NCBI RefSeq assembly: GCF_033807715.1 | Contig: NC_084591.1 | Location: 32,592,590-32,656,589, forward strand | From: Cololabis saira | Lineage: Eukaryota > Chordata > Actinopteri > Beloniformes > Belonidae | Length of the DNA: 64,000 bases | Direction of reading: 5' to 3' | Notes under the pieces: model-generated | What the model was told of the DNA's origin: nothing | Database searches by the model: none | Seen by the model: the letters and a program-made list of their open reading frames with translations, nothing else | Made by a program: the position numbers and the translations under genes | Shown: piece after piece, positions 1 to 13,400 of the stretch | Layout: every line of letters begins with the position of its first letter | How positions within the stretch are numbered: the stretch's first letter is position 1

Positions 1-335
1 TTCATGCCACATTGTGGGAATCACCAGGCGTCTTTCACTGGCTGAGCGGAGCTGTGGAGAGGGAGTGTAGCTCTGGCTGAAGGAGTGAAAGTAGGCAGGA
101 GCCATTTGGGTAATTGTTTGGTAAGCCAAAAGCAGATCTTTGAACTTGATGCTGCAATTGGAAGCCAGTGCAGAGATATAAGCAGTGAAGTGACATGAGC
201 TGTCTTGGGCTGGTTGAAGTCCAGACATGCTGCATTCTGGATAGTCTGTAGAGGTTTGACTGAGCACGCAGGAAGGCCGACCAACAAGGAATTACAGTAG
301 TCAGTTTGTGATATGACCAGCGCCTGAACCAAGAG
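1..335 (-). mobile_element. LINE relic (L2/CR1-type), C-terminal reverse transcriptase ORF fragment
   Basis: The minus-strand frame 332-21 reads SQTDYCNSLLVGLP, LQTIQNAA and SLHWLPIAA, the hallmark of the region after the reverse transcriptase domain in fish L2-like LINEs. It is 5' truncated with no flanking duplication visible. It lies in the ano1 intron left of 1198. Confidence 0.75.
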
Positions 336-469
336 CTATACCGTATGTTCTGTCAGGTAGGGTGTGATTTTCCTGATGTTGTAAAGAGCAAATCGGCAAG
401 ACTGGGAAACCGAGGTAAAATGTTCCTTAAAAGGTCAGCTGGCTGTCTAACATGACAAAATATTGTACC

Positions 470-705
470 AATTGAGCATTGTTTCAATGCCATAGCCTAC
501 CTGAGTATTGTTGCTGACCATGTCCATCCCTTTATGACCACAGTGAACCCATCTCCTGATGGCTGCTTCCAGCAGCGCCATGTCATAATGTGTGAATCAT
601 CTCAGACTGTTTCTTGAACATGACAATGGGTTCACCACTCAAATGGCCTCCACAGTCACAAGATCTCAATCCAAAAGAGCACTTTTGGGATGTGGCCAGT
701 CTTAA
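470..705 (+). mobile_element. Tc1/mariner transposase relic
   Basis: The + strand keeps fragments of the C-terminal Tc1 transposase: HVIMCESSQTVS-like and FLEHDNGFT-like words, then WPPQSQDLNPK and HFWDVA in broken frames, resembling the family's LQWPPQSPDLNPIEHLWDV. Several indels and no visible ends mark it as old. Confidence 0.6.
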
Positions 706-1197
706 TTTATCAGTTGGGGGACACCAAACTACAGTTTAAGGTTTACAGTTTACAGTTTTGAGGCTGAATATATTTGATTAATTAATTATTCTATGGTTTT
801 TGAGTTTAGTTCATCTAAAACATATATGAAATGACATAATGAAGTAATCAAGATTGTATTGAAGTGAACAGATTTTGACAACGCTAACTTCAGGCAACTA
901 GTGAGGATTGAGGCAAGAGTCCAGTCAAAAACTTGCTTTTCAATATTGAAACTGACTTCTGATCTGAATCCTGGTCAGGATTTACAGCGCTATGTTCTTC
1001 TCATGAGCGTAGCAAATCAAACCTTTTTCATCACTTTGGTTTCCTCAGACCGATAAAACCTCTGAATTAGCTATGAGTGGAGTTTAGACCACATGTACTC
1101 TGTTGCTGTGTGGACACTGTCTAGGTGACGTTTACCTGGTTTAATGTCAGCTAGCTCCACCTGACCACTGGAATGACTACATGCTGCCACTCCACAG
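706..1197. other. ano1 intron sequence, nothing recognised
   Basis: AT-rich, no long open frame and no clear repeat end. It ends at the exon acceptor at 1197. Confidence 0.5.
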
Positions 1198-1262
1198 CTT
1201 TTGTACGAGGAGTGGGCCAACTACAGTGTCTTCTACAAGTTCCAGCCCATCGGACTGGTGCG
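1198..1262 (+). CDS. ano1: ano1 exon encoding [15 protein letters not shown] (pre-TM1)
   Basis: Acceptor CCACAG is at 1192-1197 and donor GTAAGA begins at 1263. The 65-bp exon reads in frame from its first base and ends in phase 2. It encodes the conserved stretch just before the first membrane helix. No earlier ano1 exon was found between 1 and 1197. Confidence 0.92.
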
Positions 1263-4200
1263 GTAAGAACTTCTCTGTTGTCAGTCACAACTGTACCGTA
1301 GGTCCTTTGGCTTCAGGACCTGACAGGACTTTCATGTTTCATATCACATTACAAATACAACAATTGTTCAGTGACAGACTTTTTAAATTCACTCCAGCAT
1401 GAAGTCTTTACCAGTCTTGTGAGCTATCCCCATGACCACATTAGTATTTCACCATCTTTCTTGTGGAAATAGTATTTTGTTCAAACTTCAGGCATGTTCC
1501 TGGTTTTTCTGTTGAAATTTCCTCCTGCTATTTTTCATATGTGGCTAAGACAATCAAACCTCAGAAGATGATCGATAACTGCTTCTTCTAAAGATGAAAA
1601 TCTATCTAATGATTAGATTCTATTTGAAAAGGAGCATCAACTCACCACCAGGAGGAGTTTGTGAAGGACACCAGCGTGACCTGTGCAATACTGATGATAA
1701 GATAACAGTTCAGTATTTGAAGAGACATGTTGGTGATTTTGTCGACTAGAATCAGATTTATGATGGCTCGGCATTCTAGCTTCCTGTAGCTTCACCCTTC
1801 AGATGTTGCTCTATCGGTGTTTTCTGGATACTCTGTTTCTGTGTTTTTGTCTGCAGTCATGTCTGATTAACTTTGTGGCTCTCCATCCTTTCATGTAGGA
1901 AGTATTTTGGGGAGAAGATCGGCCTCTACTTTGCCTGGTTGGGCTTGTACACCCAGATGTTAATTCCTGCCTCTGTGGTGGGGGCCATCGTCTTTTTGTA
2001 TGGATGTGCAACAGTGGATGACAACATACCAAGGTAAACACACTGACAGGTTTCTGGGACATCTAACCCTGGCTGTTCCCCAGCATTGTTTTATTTCTGA
2101 GCATTTGAGTGAGCAGAATAACTGAATGCTGCCTCCTTGCTTGGTTCTGGTTCTTGGGACACACAGCAAACCAGATCCAGAGGACCTAAGGGGTCTGGGA
2201 GCTTCATAGGAGCTAACAGATCAAGCATGTATTTTGGTCCAAGACCATTCAGTGTTTTGTAAACCAGCAGTAAGATTTTAAACTCATTGACTCACTGGAA
2301 GCCAGTGTAGTGATTTCATGACCGGTGTAATATGGTCCAGTTTCCTGATGTTTGTAAGGACTCTGGCGGCAGCGTTCTGGATCAGCTGCAGCTGCCTGAT
2401 AGATTTCTTGTTAAGGCCTGTAATAATCCAACCTACTGAAAATGAATGCATGAATAAGTTTTTCCATGTCTTGTTTAGACAGAAACCCCATAATTCTAGC
2501 AATGTTTTTCAGGTGGTAATAGGGAGATTTAGTGATAAACTTTAGATGGCTGTTGAAGTTCAGGAGTTGAAGTTCAGGAGTCAATAATTACACTTTCTAA
2601 TTGGCTTGATTCGTATCTGTCAATGACATGGAGCCAAGGTGAGTGCTGATCTTTTCCCTTTCATTTTTTGGGCCAAAAATGATCACCTCTGTCTTTTCTG
2701 CATTTAGCTGGAGAAGATTCTGGCACATCCACTCATTGATTTAATGAATACAGTTAAGCAATGAGAGTAAGGGACTGTAGTCATGTGATGACACTGAAAT
2801 ATAGAGTTGTGTGTCATCGGCATAAGTATGGTAGGAAATATTTTGATGTTCCATAATCTGAGCTAGGGGTAGCATATACATGTTGAATAGAAGCGGTCCG
2901 AGAATGGACCCTTGAGGAACCCCACATGTGATCTTGGTTCTCTCAGACTCATGGTTTCCAATTGACACAAAAAAGGCCTTATCTTGCAAGTAAGATTTAA
3001 ACCATTGAAGCACAGTGCCGGTAAGTCCCACCCACTTTTCCAATCTGCTGAGTAGCATGTTATGATCAACTGTGTCAAATGCAGCACTGAGATCCAGTAA
3101 TACCAGAACAGAGGATTTGCCTGCATCATTATTCAGATGAATATCAGTTAAGACTTTGATGAGTACAGTCTCAGTGCTGTGGTGTGGCCGAAATCCAGAC
3201 TGAAATGTGGTAAAAAGATGGTTTTGCATCATAAAAGCATGAATTTGCTGGAAAACAACCTTTTCAATGATTTTCCCTAAAAATTGCAGATTTGGTATTG
3301 GTCTATAATTACTACGTGTTGTAGCATCCAGATTTGATTTATTTAGAAGATGTTTTATTACTGCAGTTTTCAAGGCCTGGGGAAACTGGCCTGCTTGAAG
3401 AGAAGTTAAGGGAAATTAATTCTCTTTTTAAAACCGACAAAAAACAACATAATCCCTGTCATAAACATGGCGTTTAGTGAACGAATATGTATAAAAAGGA
3501 ATATATTTACTTTGAGGGAGAAATCATTTATACGTGCATCTGCACGTGTCCTCATGAGTGTGATTTGATAGTGCACATATCCTCACGTGTGACCTGAGCA
3601 GACATGTGTCCTCAAAAAGTGTGATTCGAGCGTGCACGTATCCTCATGTGTGTGACTCAAGCGGTTATGTGTCTTCACATGTATGACTCGATTGTGCACG
3701 TGTCTTCACGTGTGTGACGCGAGCATGCATGTGTCCTCATGTGTGACTTGCAGCATGGAGATCTGCCATCCGAAGAACAACCTCACCATGTGTCCTTCGT
3801 GTGACCGAGTGTGTGGTTACTGGAAACTCAGCACGGCGTGTGGAACCGCCCGCGCCAGTCACCTGTTCGACAACCCCGCCACCGTCTTCTTCTCCGTATT
3901 CATGGCTCTGTGGGGTGAGTCGGCATGAGGTCCGTTCAGCTGTCTGGCTGCCACTGACCCGTCTCCTCTGTCGTCCACCAACCATTCTGACTGCCACCTC
4001 TGTAGACTTTATCCTGTAAAAGTGAATTTTGTTAACTCAACTCTGTCCTGGGTCCAAAGCTGCCATGTTCATGGAGCACTGGAAGAGGAGGCAGATGAGA
4101 CTCAACTACGAGTGGGACCTCACAGGCTTTGAAGATGAGGAGGTGAGAGTCAGCGGGAGCGGGCCATACTCAGCAAATCACCTCAGACACATAGAACCCA

Positions 4201-4395
4201 GTGTGACAGAGCTGTGTGACATGCTCAAAGATGAGGGGTGGTAGTCTTGTGGCTACAGTGGGTTTGGGTCTGGAGGACCAGGTTCAAGCCCCGGAATGGC
4301 AACCAAGATGAACCACCTTGGGCCCCTGAACAAGGCCATAACCCTAAATTGTCTCAGATGTAAGTCGCTTTGGATAAAAACGTCTGCTAAATGAC

Positions 4396-4468
<73 letters not shown>

Positions 4469-7400
4469 AGATAAAGGAGAGGTTCCAGAGAGTTTATAGC
4501 TTAAAACAGGCAAAAACTGGAATCTTAGGAACACAAAACTGTTCCAAAGGTTCTGCAGCAAGTACTGCCTCAGATATTACTAAACTGGAGGTTAAAAAGC
4601 TCCAGCATGGTTTTATTTCTGAGCATTTGAATGAAATTCTATCAATTTTTCAACAGACTTTGTGGTGATGGGCTGGAGACTGCACCACAAAAACACGCCA
4701 CCGTGTGATCACAATTAAAATGTTCTTCGAGTTGAAGCTTTTCTAAAGAAACAGAACTTTTTGTACCTTCATTTAAGACTCTGAGCATGAAGAAACTAGA
4801 AACGTAAATCGAACAATAATATCAGTTTCATTTGCTAGTCCTTTTTTTTTAAATACCTGACATGTTTCGGCGATCCTTTCGCTTTCATCAGTGTCACAAG
4901 ATGGTGTGTGTGTGTGTGTTATTTATTTATGAGCTTATAAATGATGAGAGTAGAAACTTAAATCGATCAATAATATAAATTATCAGCCCGATATTGTCTG
5001 AATAGCTGGAACAGGTATCAGGTAATGATGCAAAACCACCTCAGTTACGGAACCGCTACAGCAAAGAGTTTGTGAACCACTTTCAGCATCCAACACTGAG
5101 CTAATATCACGTCTCCATGACTGAACTCAGAAATTCATGACCTGAATAAAGGCACTAAATCCTTGTTTTCTTGTTGTTTTTCTCTTTTACAGGAAGCTCT
5201 TAAGGTTTGGATTTCTTTTTTTTACTCGTTAAACTTCTGTCTTTTCTCTTTAGAGTTTTTCTGCCTAAATGCTTGATTCGTGTTTCACAGATGCACTCGT
5301 TTTCCTCGTTACACCAGTCTGCAGAGCAATAAAATCAATTTAGCTCAGTTTTAATATCCGACAATGACAGAAACAAAACAACAGAATTAACTTTAAAAGA
5401 CTTCTGACCAGTTCATACAAACCAGAATTTATGATGTCACGGAGTTGAGCGGCTGCCATGAAGATGCAGCTACTTTGCTACGTCTGACAAACATGTTTAG
5501 GAGTCAGAATACAGCCTTTGTTATATGTGACAAGAAACTAGGGGTGTAACGATACACTAATCTCACGATACGGTACGATACACGATATTGAGGTCATGAT
5601 AACGATACGATATTTTAGCAGTATTTTTTTTAAATCCTTGAATGAGGAACATATGACTGGAAGAAATGGTCTTTTATTTGAAAGACACGAAAATACAAAA
5701 CAATGCTGTGCGTTTGCCCTATTGTTACAGTTTGTAATGCTTTATAACTGTTTAAGTTTTAAAGAGAAAGCCAGGCCAACCATTTTCCACAAACTGAACT
5801 AAAAGTAAATGTCAGGTTTGCATTATGCATCTTCAGTTTCATACAAGTAAAAATATTTTGCCACAAACTGAATAGTTTCTCTCATGTATGACTTGATTTT
5901 TATCTTTTCCAGAAATTTAACAACTAAAATTAAATTAATAAATAAATAAATTAAATTAAATAAATAAACTATGAAAAGTCCCAAACTCAAAATGCAACAT
6001 GACTGTTATTGATCTTCTGCCAGAGCTCAGAGCTTCACCTGCTCCAGCCTGAGGCCGTAAGGTGAACCCCGTTATCGTTTCATCCTCCCACCTTTGGGGA
6101 CGACACAATCTTTACATCATCAAAAAGATTGATTCATGCTCACCTTATAAGTAAAAGTTCAGAGCAAAACCCTGCAAGAGTCCCGTGATCGCGACCGCAA
6201 AACGGTACTAGTTTCTTCTGAGCGTAGTCAGATTTTGGTCCGTGGGTAGAGGCGCGGCCGTCACGTGATCCCGCTGCACCAATAGGATGCAGTTACTAGT
6301 AAACACAATATATTAATATTAATAACCCAATATCGCACTACCGCTTGTCACCTCCACGATACGTATCGTGACGTTTTTGTATCGCGATATTTCGTGGCAC
6401 GATCTATTGTTACACCCCTACAAGAAACCTATTTAATTCTTGGTCTCTGTGGACGCTCACTCTCACTGACGAAGGGGGTGTGATAGAGGCAGGTGGGAGT
6501 AGATCTGTAATTCATGTGATAACACAAACCCGTCACTTGGTTTGGAATGACTTCATCCTGAAAACGTCTCAGAACATCCCAGAATGATCCTGCCTCCATC
6601 TTTATCTTCATCCAACCTCACATCACGCTGAAATGACTGTTCTGAGGACGTGCACAAAGCTTTACGCTAGTTTGGAAAAATAAACTCTGACTTTAATAAA
6701 GGGGTGGAGTCATGTCTAGTGTCTGAGCCCGCCCCCTACCAGCAGCTGCCATGAACAGCACTGTACAACAAAATGTTATATGTTATGTCCTGAAAACAAG
6801 ACCTATATTATTTTATACTATTTTTTGACAGTTTCATGGAGATTGGATGGAGTCTATAAAACTTTCCATGGTTAAAAAAACATCAGTTGCGGACAGGCAC
6901 GATGAACCTGACAACAGACTTGCGTTAAACTAAAGTACTGCTCGTGAGCAGTAGTTGGCGGTCACATTGGTGAGGATAATAAAGGAGACATTTATTGAGG
7001 CTCCATCCAGGTTCAATAAACTGAAACGTCTGTGGTTCCCGTCTGGATCTTTACTGTCATGTTTTCTCTCTTGAGGTGTTGCCTTTCTCCCCTTTCTCTT
7101 TCATGCCTTCTGTAAATTTTCACAGATGCATTCAGTGTAATTTTTGGACAAAATGTTTGTCCTAAATCTGTTTACGACAATCTTCAGTGGTGAGTATACT
7201 AGACCTTAAATCTTAAGCTTGAGTTCCACAGGGCACAGAACTGCTGTGCTCTGGTTTTGCAGCAGTTCTGCAGCGGTTTCAGCCCTCTGGTGTCACATAT
7301 ATATATATATTCTTTAACAGAATTGTGTCCTCAGTCACTGGTAGACATCTGTTAATTCTCACATTTTAATTAGCTGATGTGTTTCACTATGAATGTCCAG

Positions 7401-10400
7401 CTCTTGTGTTTCTGTCTCCATCATAGGACCATCCACGAGCTGAATATGAATTCAGGGTAATGCAAAAGTCTCTGAAGAAAGAACCAAAATCACAGCACAA
7501 GGTAAGAATACTACTGACCATACAGATGATACATAGTCTCAGACTGAGGCTCATAGTCTGCTGATAAAGATAGACTAATTACACCCAACATGCTCCACCT
7601 GGCTAGAATGGGGTCTAAGAAACATGTCGATGGTTTAGAGGTTGTCCTTGTTACTGCTGCCTAGATCACTCAATCTGAAGCTGGACAGTGTCTTAGATCT
7701 GTGTTCAAACCAAACAAGTAAAATGGCTTACAGTTGTTAAGCTGCTCTCCGCTGGAGTCAACTGCGCATGGAGCTGAATTTGATCCAAGTTTTGTCAAAC
7801 TTTTTAAATAAGCTTTTATTACTTACTATTTCTTTAGTTTTGAAATGAGACTGTACTGTATGTACCAGATGATGGATGTTCCTACACTACATCTGTGGTC
7901 ACCAGTTGAGGGTATTGAACAAATGAACAAGGTTAAAGACCCAGTGGGCTGCACTGAGTTTCCTCTAAGCCAGTTTGGAAATGCTCAAGAGTCCTCCTGG
8001 CGGCTGGTGGCTGTTAAAGCTGCTGCTTCCAGGACCTGAACCTGAATAAGAAGAGAATGGGTGGATGGAAGGGTGGCTGGACAGAGTGATGGAAAGATGG
8101 ATACCAACTTTGTTATTCAAGTTGACATGAAAATGAGTTTAATGCAGTTTGTTTCTTGTTTTGCTCTAGATAGAAAAGCTGACATGTCGAGACCGCCTGC
8201 CTGCCTACATGACCAACATTGTCATGATGCTGTTGATGGTGAGAAAAGACTTCCTGTTTCTGTGTAATTCATCCTGAGGCAGGTGGAACAGTTAACCCTC
8301 ACATCCATGTTTTTGGAACCTGTTCACCGGCAGATTGGTGTTACATTTGCCATCGTCTTTGGTGTTATCCTTTACCGGATCTCCACCAAAGCTGCTCTGC
8401 ATATGAGCTCCAGTCCCATCACGAGGAACCACGTACAACTGACGGTTAAAACCACTGCAGCCATCATCAACCTTGTGGTAATCCTCATCTTGGATGAGGT
8501 TTACGGAGCTGTGGCCCGGTGGCTGACTGTGCTTGGTAAGTATTGGGGAAACCAAACATTTAATTATGTATAACTATATGAGCTAGGACAACAGGCCTGT
8601 CCCTGTCAGCCGTGTTCAACCGTGTATTTGAAAACAGTGGATAAAAGGTCAAATTGATATCATCATTGTAATCTCTAACTAAATATGGTTTCTTAAACTG
8701 GGGAAATATGATCAAGTTTGCAGATATTTTACTTGTATATAAAATCCTTCATGGTCTGCCCCCCCCCCCCCCCCCTCCACTCAATGAGTTTATTAAACAA
8801 AATCTAAACTCCTCTACCAGAGCTGCCACCAGAGGGGATTGTAAAACTGCACATAGAAAAAGTGCCTTTGGACAGTCAGCCTTTTCCTATCGAGCAGCTC
8901 ATACCTGGCTGGAACACTATGCCCATAGAACTAAGGAACATCACATCTCTTTATTCCTTCTTTAAAAACACAGAACAGTGGTTACTTGATAATCAAACAT
9001 GCTGTCATAATCTGGTATAGGGGTCAGGTTATTGTTTTTACTACCTGTTTGTGCTTATGTGCTTTTGTGTGCTCTTGTTCTTCATTTATGTTGTTTGTAT
9101 TTATTCAGAGTTATGTCATGGTTTTACTAATTGTTTGTACTCTGTGCTCTAGTGTTTTTGGGTGTTCTCTTTCAATGTTTTTTATATATGCCATCAACCT
9201 GCCATGGACTGCAGATGTAAATTAGCCTGTATGGCTAAATCTGGCACATTTACATGATGGACTCAAGTGCTCATGTTAATTCATGTGCGTTGTCCCTTTT
9301 AAATAAATAAATGAAATGAAATGAAAACATCGTTGTGGCAGAGTGGACGAGCTGCAGCCACTCAGGCTGACGGGACACAGGTGTGGCCCGTCAACCTCTC
9401 CACCCTGCCTATAAGAGGAGTCTGCTGTGAAGGAGCTGTTGGTGAGACTGAGGCTGGATCTGCTGACCTGTGTGGTGCTTGTGCACGTGTGGCGGTGTGT
9501 GGAGTGAATAAAAGGGTTCTGCACAAAACTCTGTGTCCTCCTCTATCCTGTCGGTCGGGCCCCGTAGCACTCGCCCTGCTACACTGGCGCCCAACGTGGG
9601 GCCCGACGGGATGGAGAAGGGAGGCACGGAGCGGGCCCTGGACGCGCTCGCCCCCTGCCATGGCGGACCTGGCAGCCGTGCTTCAGGGCCAGGGAGAGCA
9701 GCTCGCGGCACTAGAAGCGCTGGTGGCCGCGGAGCGACCCACCCCTGCGCCACGCTCGAGGTTCGCTGCAGCAGCGCGGGAGGAGCTGGCGGCGCCGCAG
9801 CTGAGAGGCTGGGAGGCAGAAGGTGCGGGCCGCCAAGCGACGGCGCCCGAGGCGGCGGGACCCCCGGAGCAGCCCACCCCGGCACCACGCCTGAGGTTCG
9901 CCGCGGCAGCGCAGCAGCCCACAGGCCGGGAGGCAGAGGCTGCTGGCCGCCAGGCGATGGCTCCTGAGACGGTGGCGGCTGCGGAGGAGGCGGCGGTGCT
10001 AGCGACGGCGGGACCCGCGGAGACGGAGGCGGACCCGCGGCCAGAGCAGGGCTGCGTGACGGAGGAGGCGGTCCTGGACACACCAGCTCCAGACCAGGGC
10101 TGCGCCGTGGAGGAGGCGGTCCTGGAGGCGGACCAGCGGCCGGCGCGGGTCCGCGTCACGGAGGAAGGGGTGGTCCTGGACGCACCGTCTGACCCGAGAC
10201 CACCATGGGCCCCTGGTACCGAGAGCGGCGTTCCCGCTGGTCGGCCCGACGCCGAGGGCGACCTCCCGACAGGGCTCGGCAGCCGTCTGAACCAGGAAGG
10301 CCCGGGGGCGCAGACGGCGGCTCCGGGGGGAGTAGGGAGTAGGCTCGGCCGGACGGACCCCGATGAGAGTTTGGCGTTGGGGGTGTGTGGCAGAGTGGAG

Positions 10401-13400
10401 GAGCTGCAGCCACTCAGGCTGACGGGACACAGGTGTGGCCCGTCAACCTCTCCACCCTGCCAGCCTTATAAGAGGAGTCTGCTGTGAAGGAGCTGTTGGT
10501 GAGACTGAGGCTGGATCTGCTGACCTGTGTGGCGCTTGTGCACGTGTGGCGGTGTGTGGAGTGAATAAAAGGGTTCTGCACAAAACTCTGTGTCCTCCTC
10601 TATCCTGTCGGTCGGGCCCCGTAGCACTCGCCCTGCTACAATCGTTCATGAAGAAGTTCTAAAAACGACACCACCAATGAATAAAGACTAAAATCACTGA
10701 GAGATGTTTGTTTGGACACATTAAATCCTAGTGAATGATCTCAGACAATAATAAAGAAAACAAACTCATCTACTGTAAATGCATGAGCATAAAATATTTT
10801 CCTTGTTTTGGCTACATAATGCATGGATTTAAAATAGAGCTGTCAATCATCCGGATCCACCATCAGTTATGTCCTTGAGCAAACACCCACAACTCAGCAA
10901 CTGCTCCACATGGGGGGCGCTAGAAAACTCTGAAGAGGTCGCTGATACAAACAAACCCAGAACTGTTGTGTCTGAAAGGAATTTATACATTTAGTTTTAT
11001 AGTTTGGTAAACTTCCGTGACACAGGTATGACTAAATGCACCGAAAATCTGTCTAAACATTCCTTTTCAGTAAATTCTGGAAACTCTCTGTTCCTCAACA
11101 GGAACATCAATCGTGATCCAATAAATGGTGAAATGTCTCTAGAATGGAGGATATGCTGTTTTATGAAACCCTGACCACTTGTCAAATGTACCATGACATC
11201 ACAATTACTTTCTTCCCGCTTATGATGCTGATGTGTGAGCAGGTGTGGGGGTGAAGAAGCTGTTCTCTAATTTGTGTGACACTAATGAGACACTGCAGAC
11301 TTGCTGGTTTATTACATGATTGTATCTCTTTTTTTTACTTCTTATTTTACATTCAGAGGCTCCGAAAACAGACAAGAGTTTTGAGGAACGACTCATCTTC
11401 AAGACCTTCATTCTCAAATTTGTTAATGCTTTCACCCCAATCATCTACATCGCTTTCTTTAGGGGACGGTGAGTAACCGCACTTCAATCCTGAATGTTTT
11501 CTGTCTTTCTCACAGCTGTCAAAATTAGAATCTAAGCTAATTACTCCCTTTTCTTCCAGACTGGTAGGCCGACCGGGCCGATACTTGTACGTTTTTGAGT
11601 CTTACAGAATGGAAGAGGTACGCTTTACATTTTTAAACTTCTGAATCAATTAACTGAAGATTAAGGGATTTTTACATTCACTTGCTGTCTGTCAAGTAGA
11701 AAAGTAAACTTCTAAACTGAGCTGCTGTTCTACACTTTCGCATCCGCTCTACTCCTGAGAGAAACACTGTTCATTAATTAAGAACAATGGTGATCGTAAC
11801 AGGTAGTTTTTAGTGGCTGTCAATCATGACTGCTTTCAAATGCTTTCAAATGAATCATAAATGTATTTTAATTTGTGGTATTTTTTTAAGATTTAAAAAA
11901 AAAATGGTTCTTAATGTGTAAAGTTAAAGTGCTTAAAGCACTTAAAGTGTTTTGTTGCACAAGCCTTTTCCATTCAGAGGGTTGCATTGTGGGTAACAGA
12001 GCGAACCCTGGATCCCAGCTATAGACCGTAAAACAATGAACAAAGGATCAATGACATCCTCCATACTTTTTCTGGAGGGCAGTTGTTTTTGTTTTTTCTC
12101 GTTCCGCCACGTTGCCTGGTAAAACCCACATAAACACGCCCACCGCATGTCAATCAAAGTTAGCTGTGGTTACCAGATCGTTCAGCCGATTGCCGCTGGA
12201 GTTGCTCCAGAGCTTCTGCTGGACATTTACAGCAGGAAAAGACCACCGTGTTTAGCCGATACTGGCCTAGTATAAACTTCACCAAGCTTTGTAGCATGGT
12301 GAAGTGAGAATGGCGAGCCATTGGCTGAGCCAACTGTCAATCAAATGGCTAACTCTTGGATTAGGACCAAATTTATTGCTTTATATAAATTTACTTTACG
12401 CGGTACAAAAAAATTCAGCCTCCTCAGAGTTGTCATGGGTGTGAAATAAAATAGAGAGCAAAACGGGTTTTAAACCAGAGCGCCTTTGAAACGTTCTGGT
12501 GAACCTGGCGGATGGAGAAAAATCCCAGTAAAGCTGAACCACCTCCAAACCTGGCAGGATCCAGGCCTGAGATGACCAGGCACATCTGAAACTGAACTTA
12601 ACTCACATTCCCTCAGTCAGGAATAAAGTCTCTTGTTGAACCAAAGTTCCAGATTAGCTGTTATCTGAAGCTCTTCAAGATGTTTATTCTGTCTGAAGAA
12701 GAATGACATGAAATCCAAAACCACGTACAGATTAACGTGTGAAGACCTGCTGATGGAAAGTTACTTTGCTGTTGCTCTCTCCATCCCTGCAGCGAATCCA
12801 ATAAAAACATTAAAGAAATGAAAAAGCTCTGATGTTCCACTTCTGATCAGCTGCTGGTAAAGCAGAGGCTCAGAAGAAATCGAGCCTTCTTGTTTCGAAG
12901 TTACCTCACTGCTAGGGATGGGAATCGAGAACCGGGTCTTGTTGGGACCCTGTTCCCAGTGTGTCAATTCCTTGGAATCGTTTGCCTTTTTCGCAAACGA
13001 TTCCCTTATCGATTCCAGTCGGCGCGAATGACGTCACCAAGCACGTTGCGCAACGTGCGCATTCGCGCCCAGCAGGAAAACACGGGGACAAAGCGGCATA
13101 AACGCTCGCAAGTTTGATTACATTTTACCAAAAAGGATGACAACAGGGCGACAATTCTTGCAATGTGGACATTTTACCAAAGGGGGGAAACTGTTAGGAC
13201 TCGGCCAGCTGATGCGCTGGGAGCGCGGAGTCAGCCGGCGTGTGGTAAGGCTGATGCATGGTTCCGCGTTACACCAACGCAGAGCCTACGACGTAGGGTA
13301 CGCGGCGACACGCACCGTACGGCGTACCCTACGCCGTAGGCTCTGCGTCGATTTAACGCAGAAGAAGAGCTGCGCCACGCGGACGTGCCGGGCCCTCCGG

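Larger units (their letters stand above)
9334..10640 (+). mobile_element. complete non-autonomous LTR retrotransposon, 1307 bp
   Basis: Two LTRs (9334-9583, 250 bp; 10386-10640, 255 bp) both run from TGTGGCAG to CTGCTACA. They differ by a 5-bp insertion (CAGCC type) and a few substitutions. An exact 5-bp target duplication ATCGT flanks the unit (9329-9333 and 10641-10645). One base after the left LTR is a primer-binding-site-like TGGCGCCCAACGTGGGGC. A short G-rich tract lies just before the right LTR. The ~800-bp interior has no protease, reverse transcriptase or integrase, so it must depend on enzymes from another element. Confidence 0.9.

Noticed and set aside
4234..4310. Possible functional tRNA gene
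   Set aside because: A and B boxes belong to a SINE head: the downstream body and tail are SINE sequence and no cloverleaf with a proper anticodon stem is present.
4253..4561. Minus-strand frame with a long tyrosine run
   Set aside because: It is the TAG microsatellite and SINE read through on the other strand.
9409..10159. Long minus-strand frames in the LTR element (224 and 158 codons)
   Set aside because: High GC keeps all frames open. No domain content, and they run against the LTR transcription direction.
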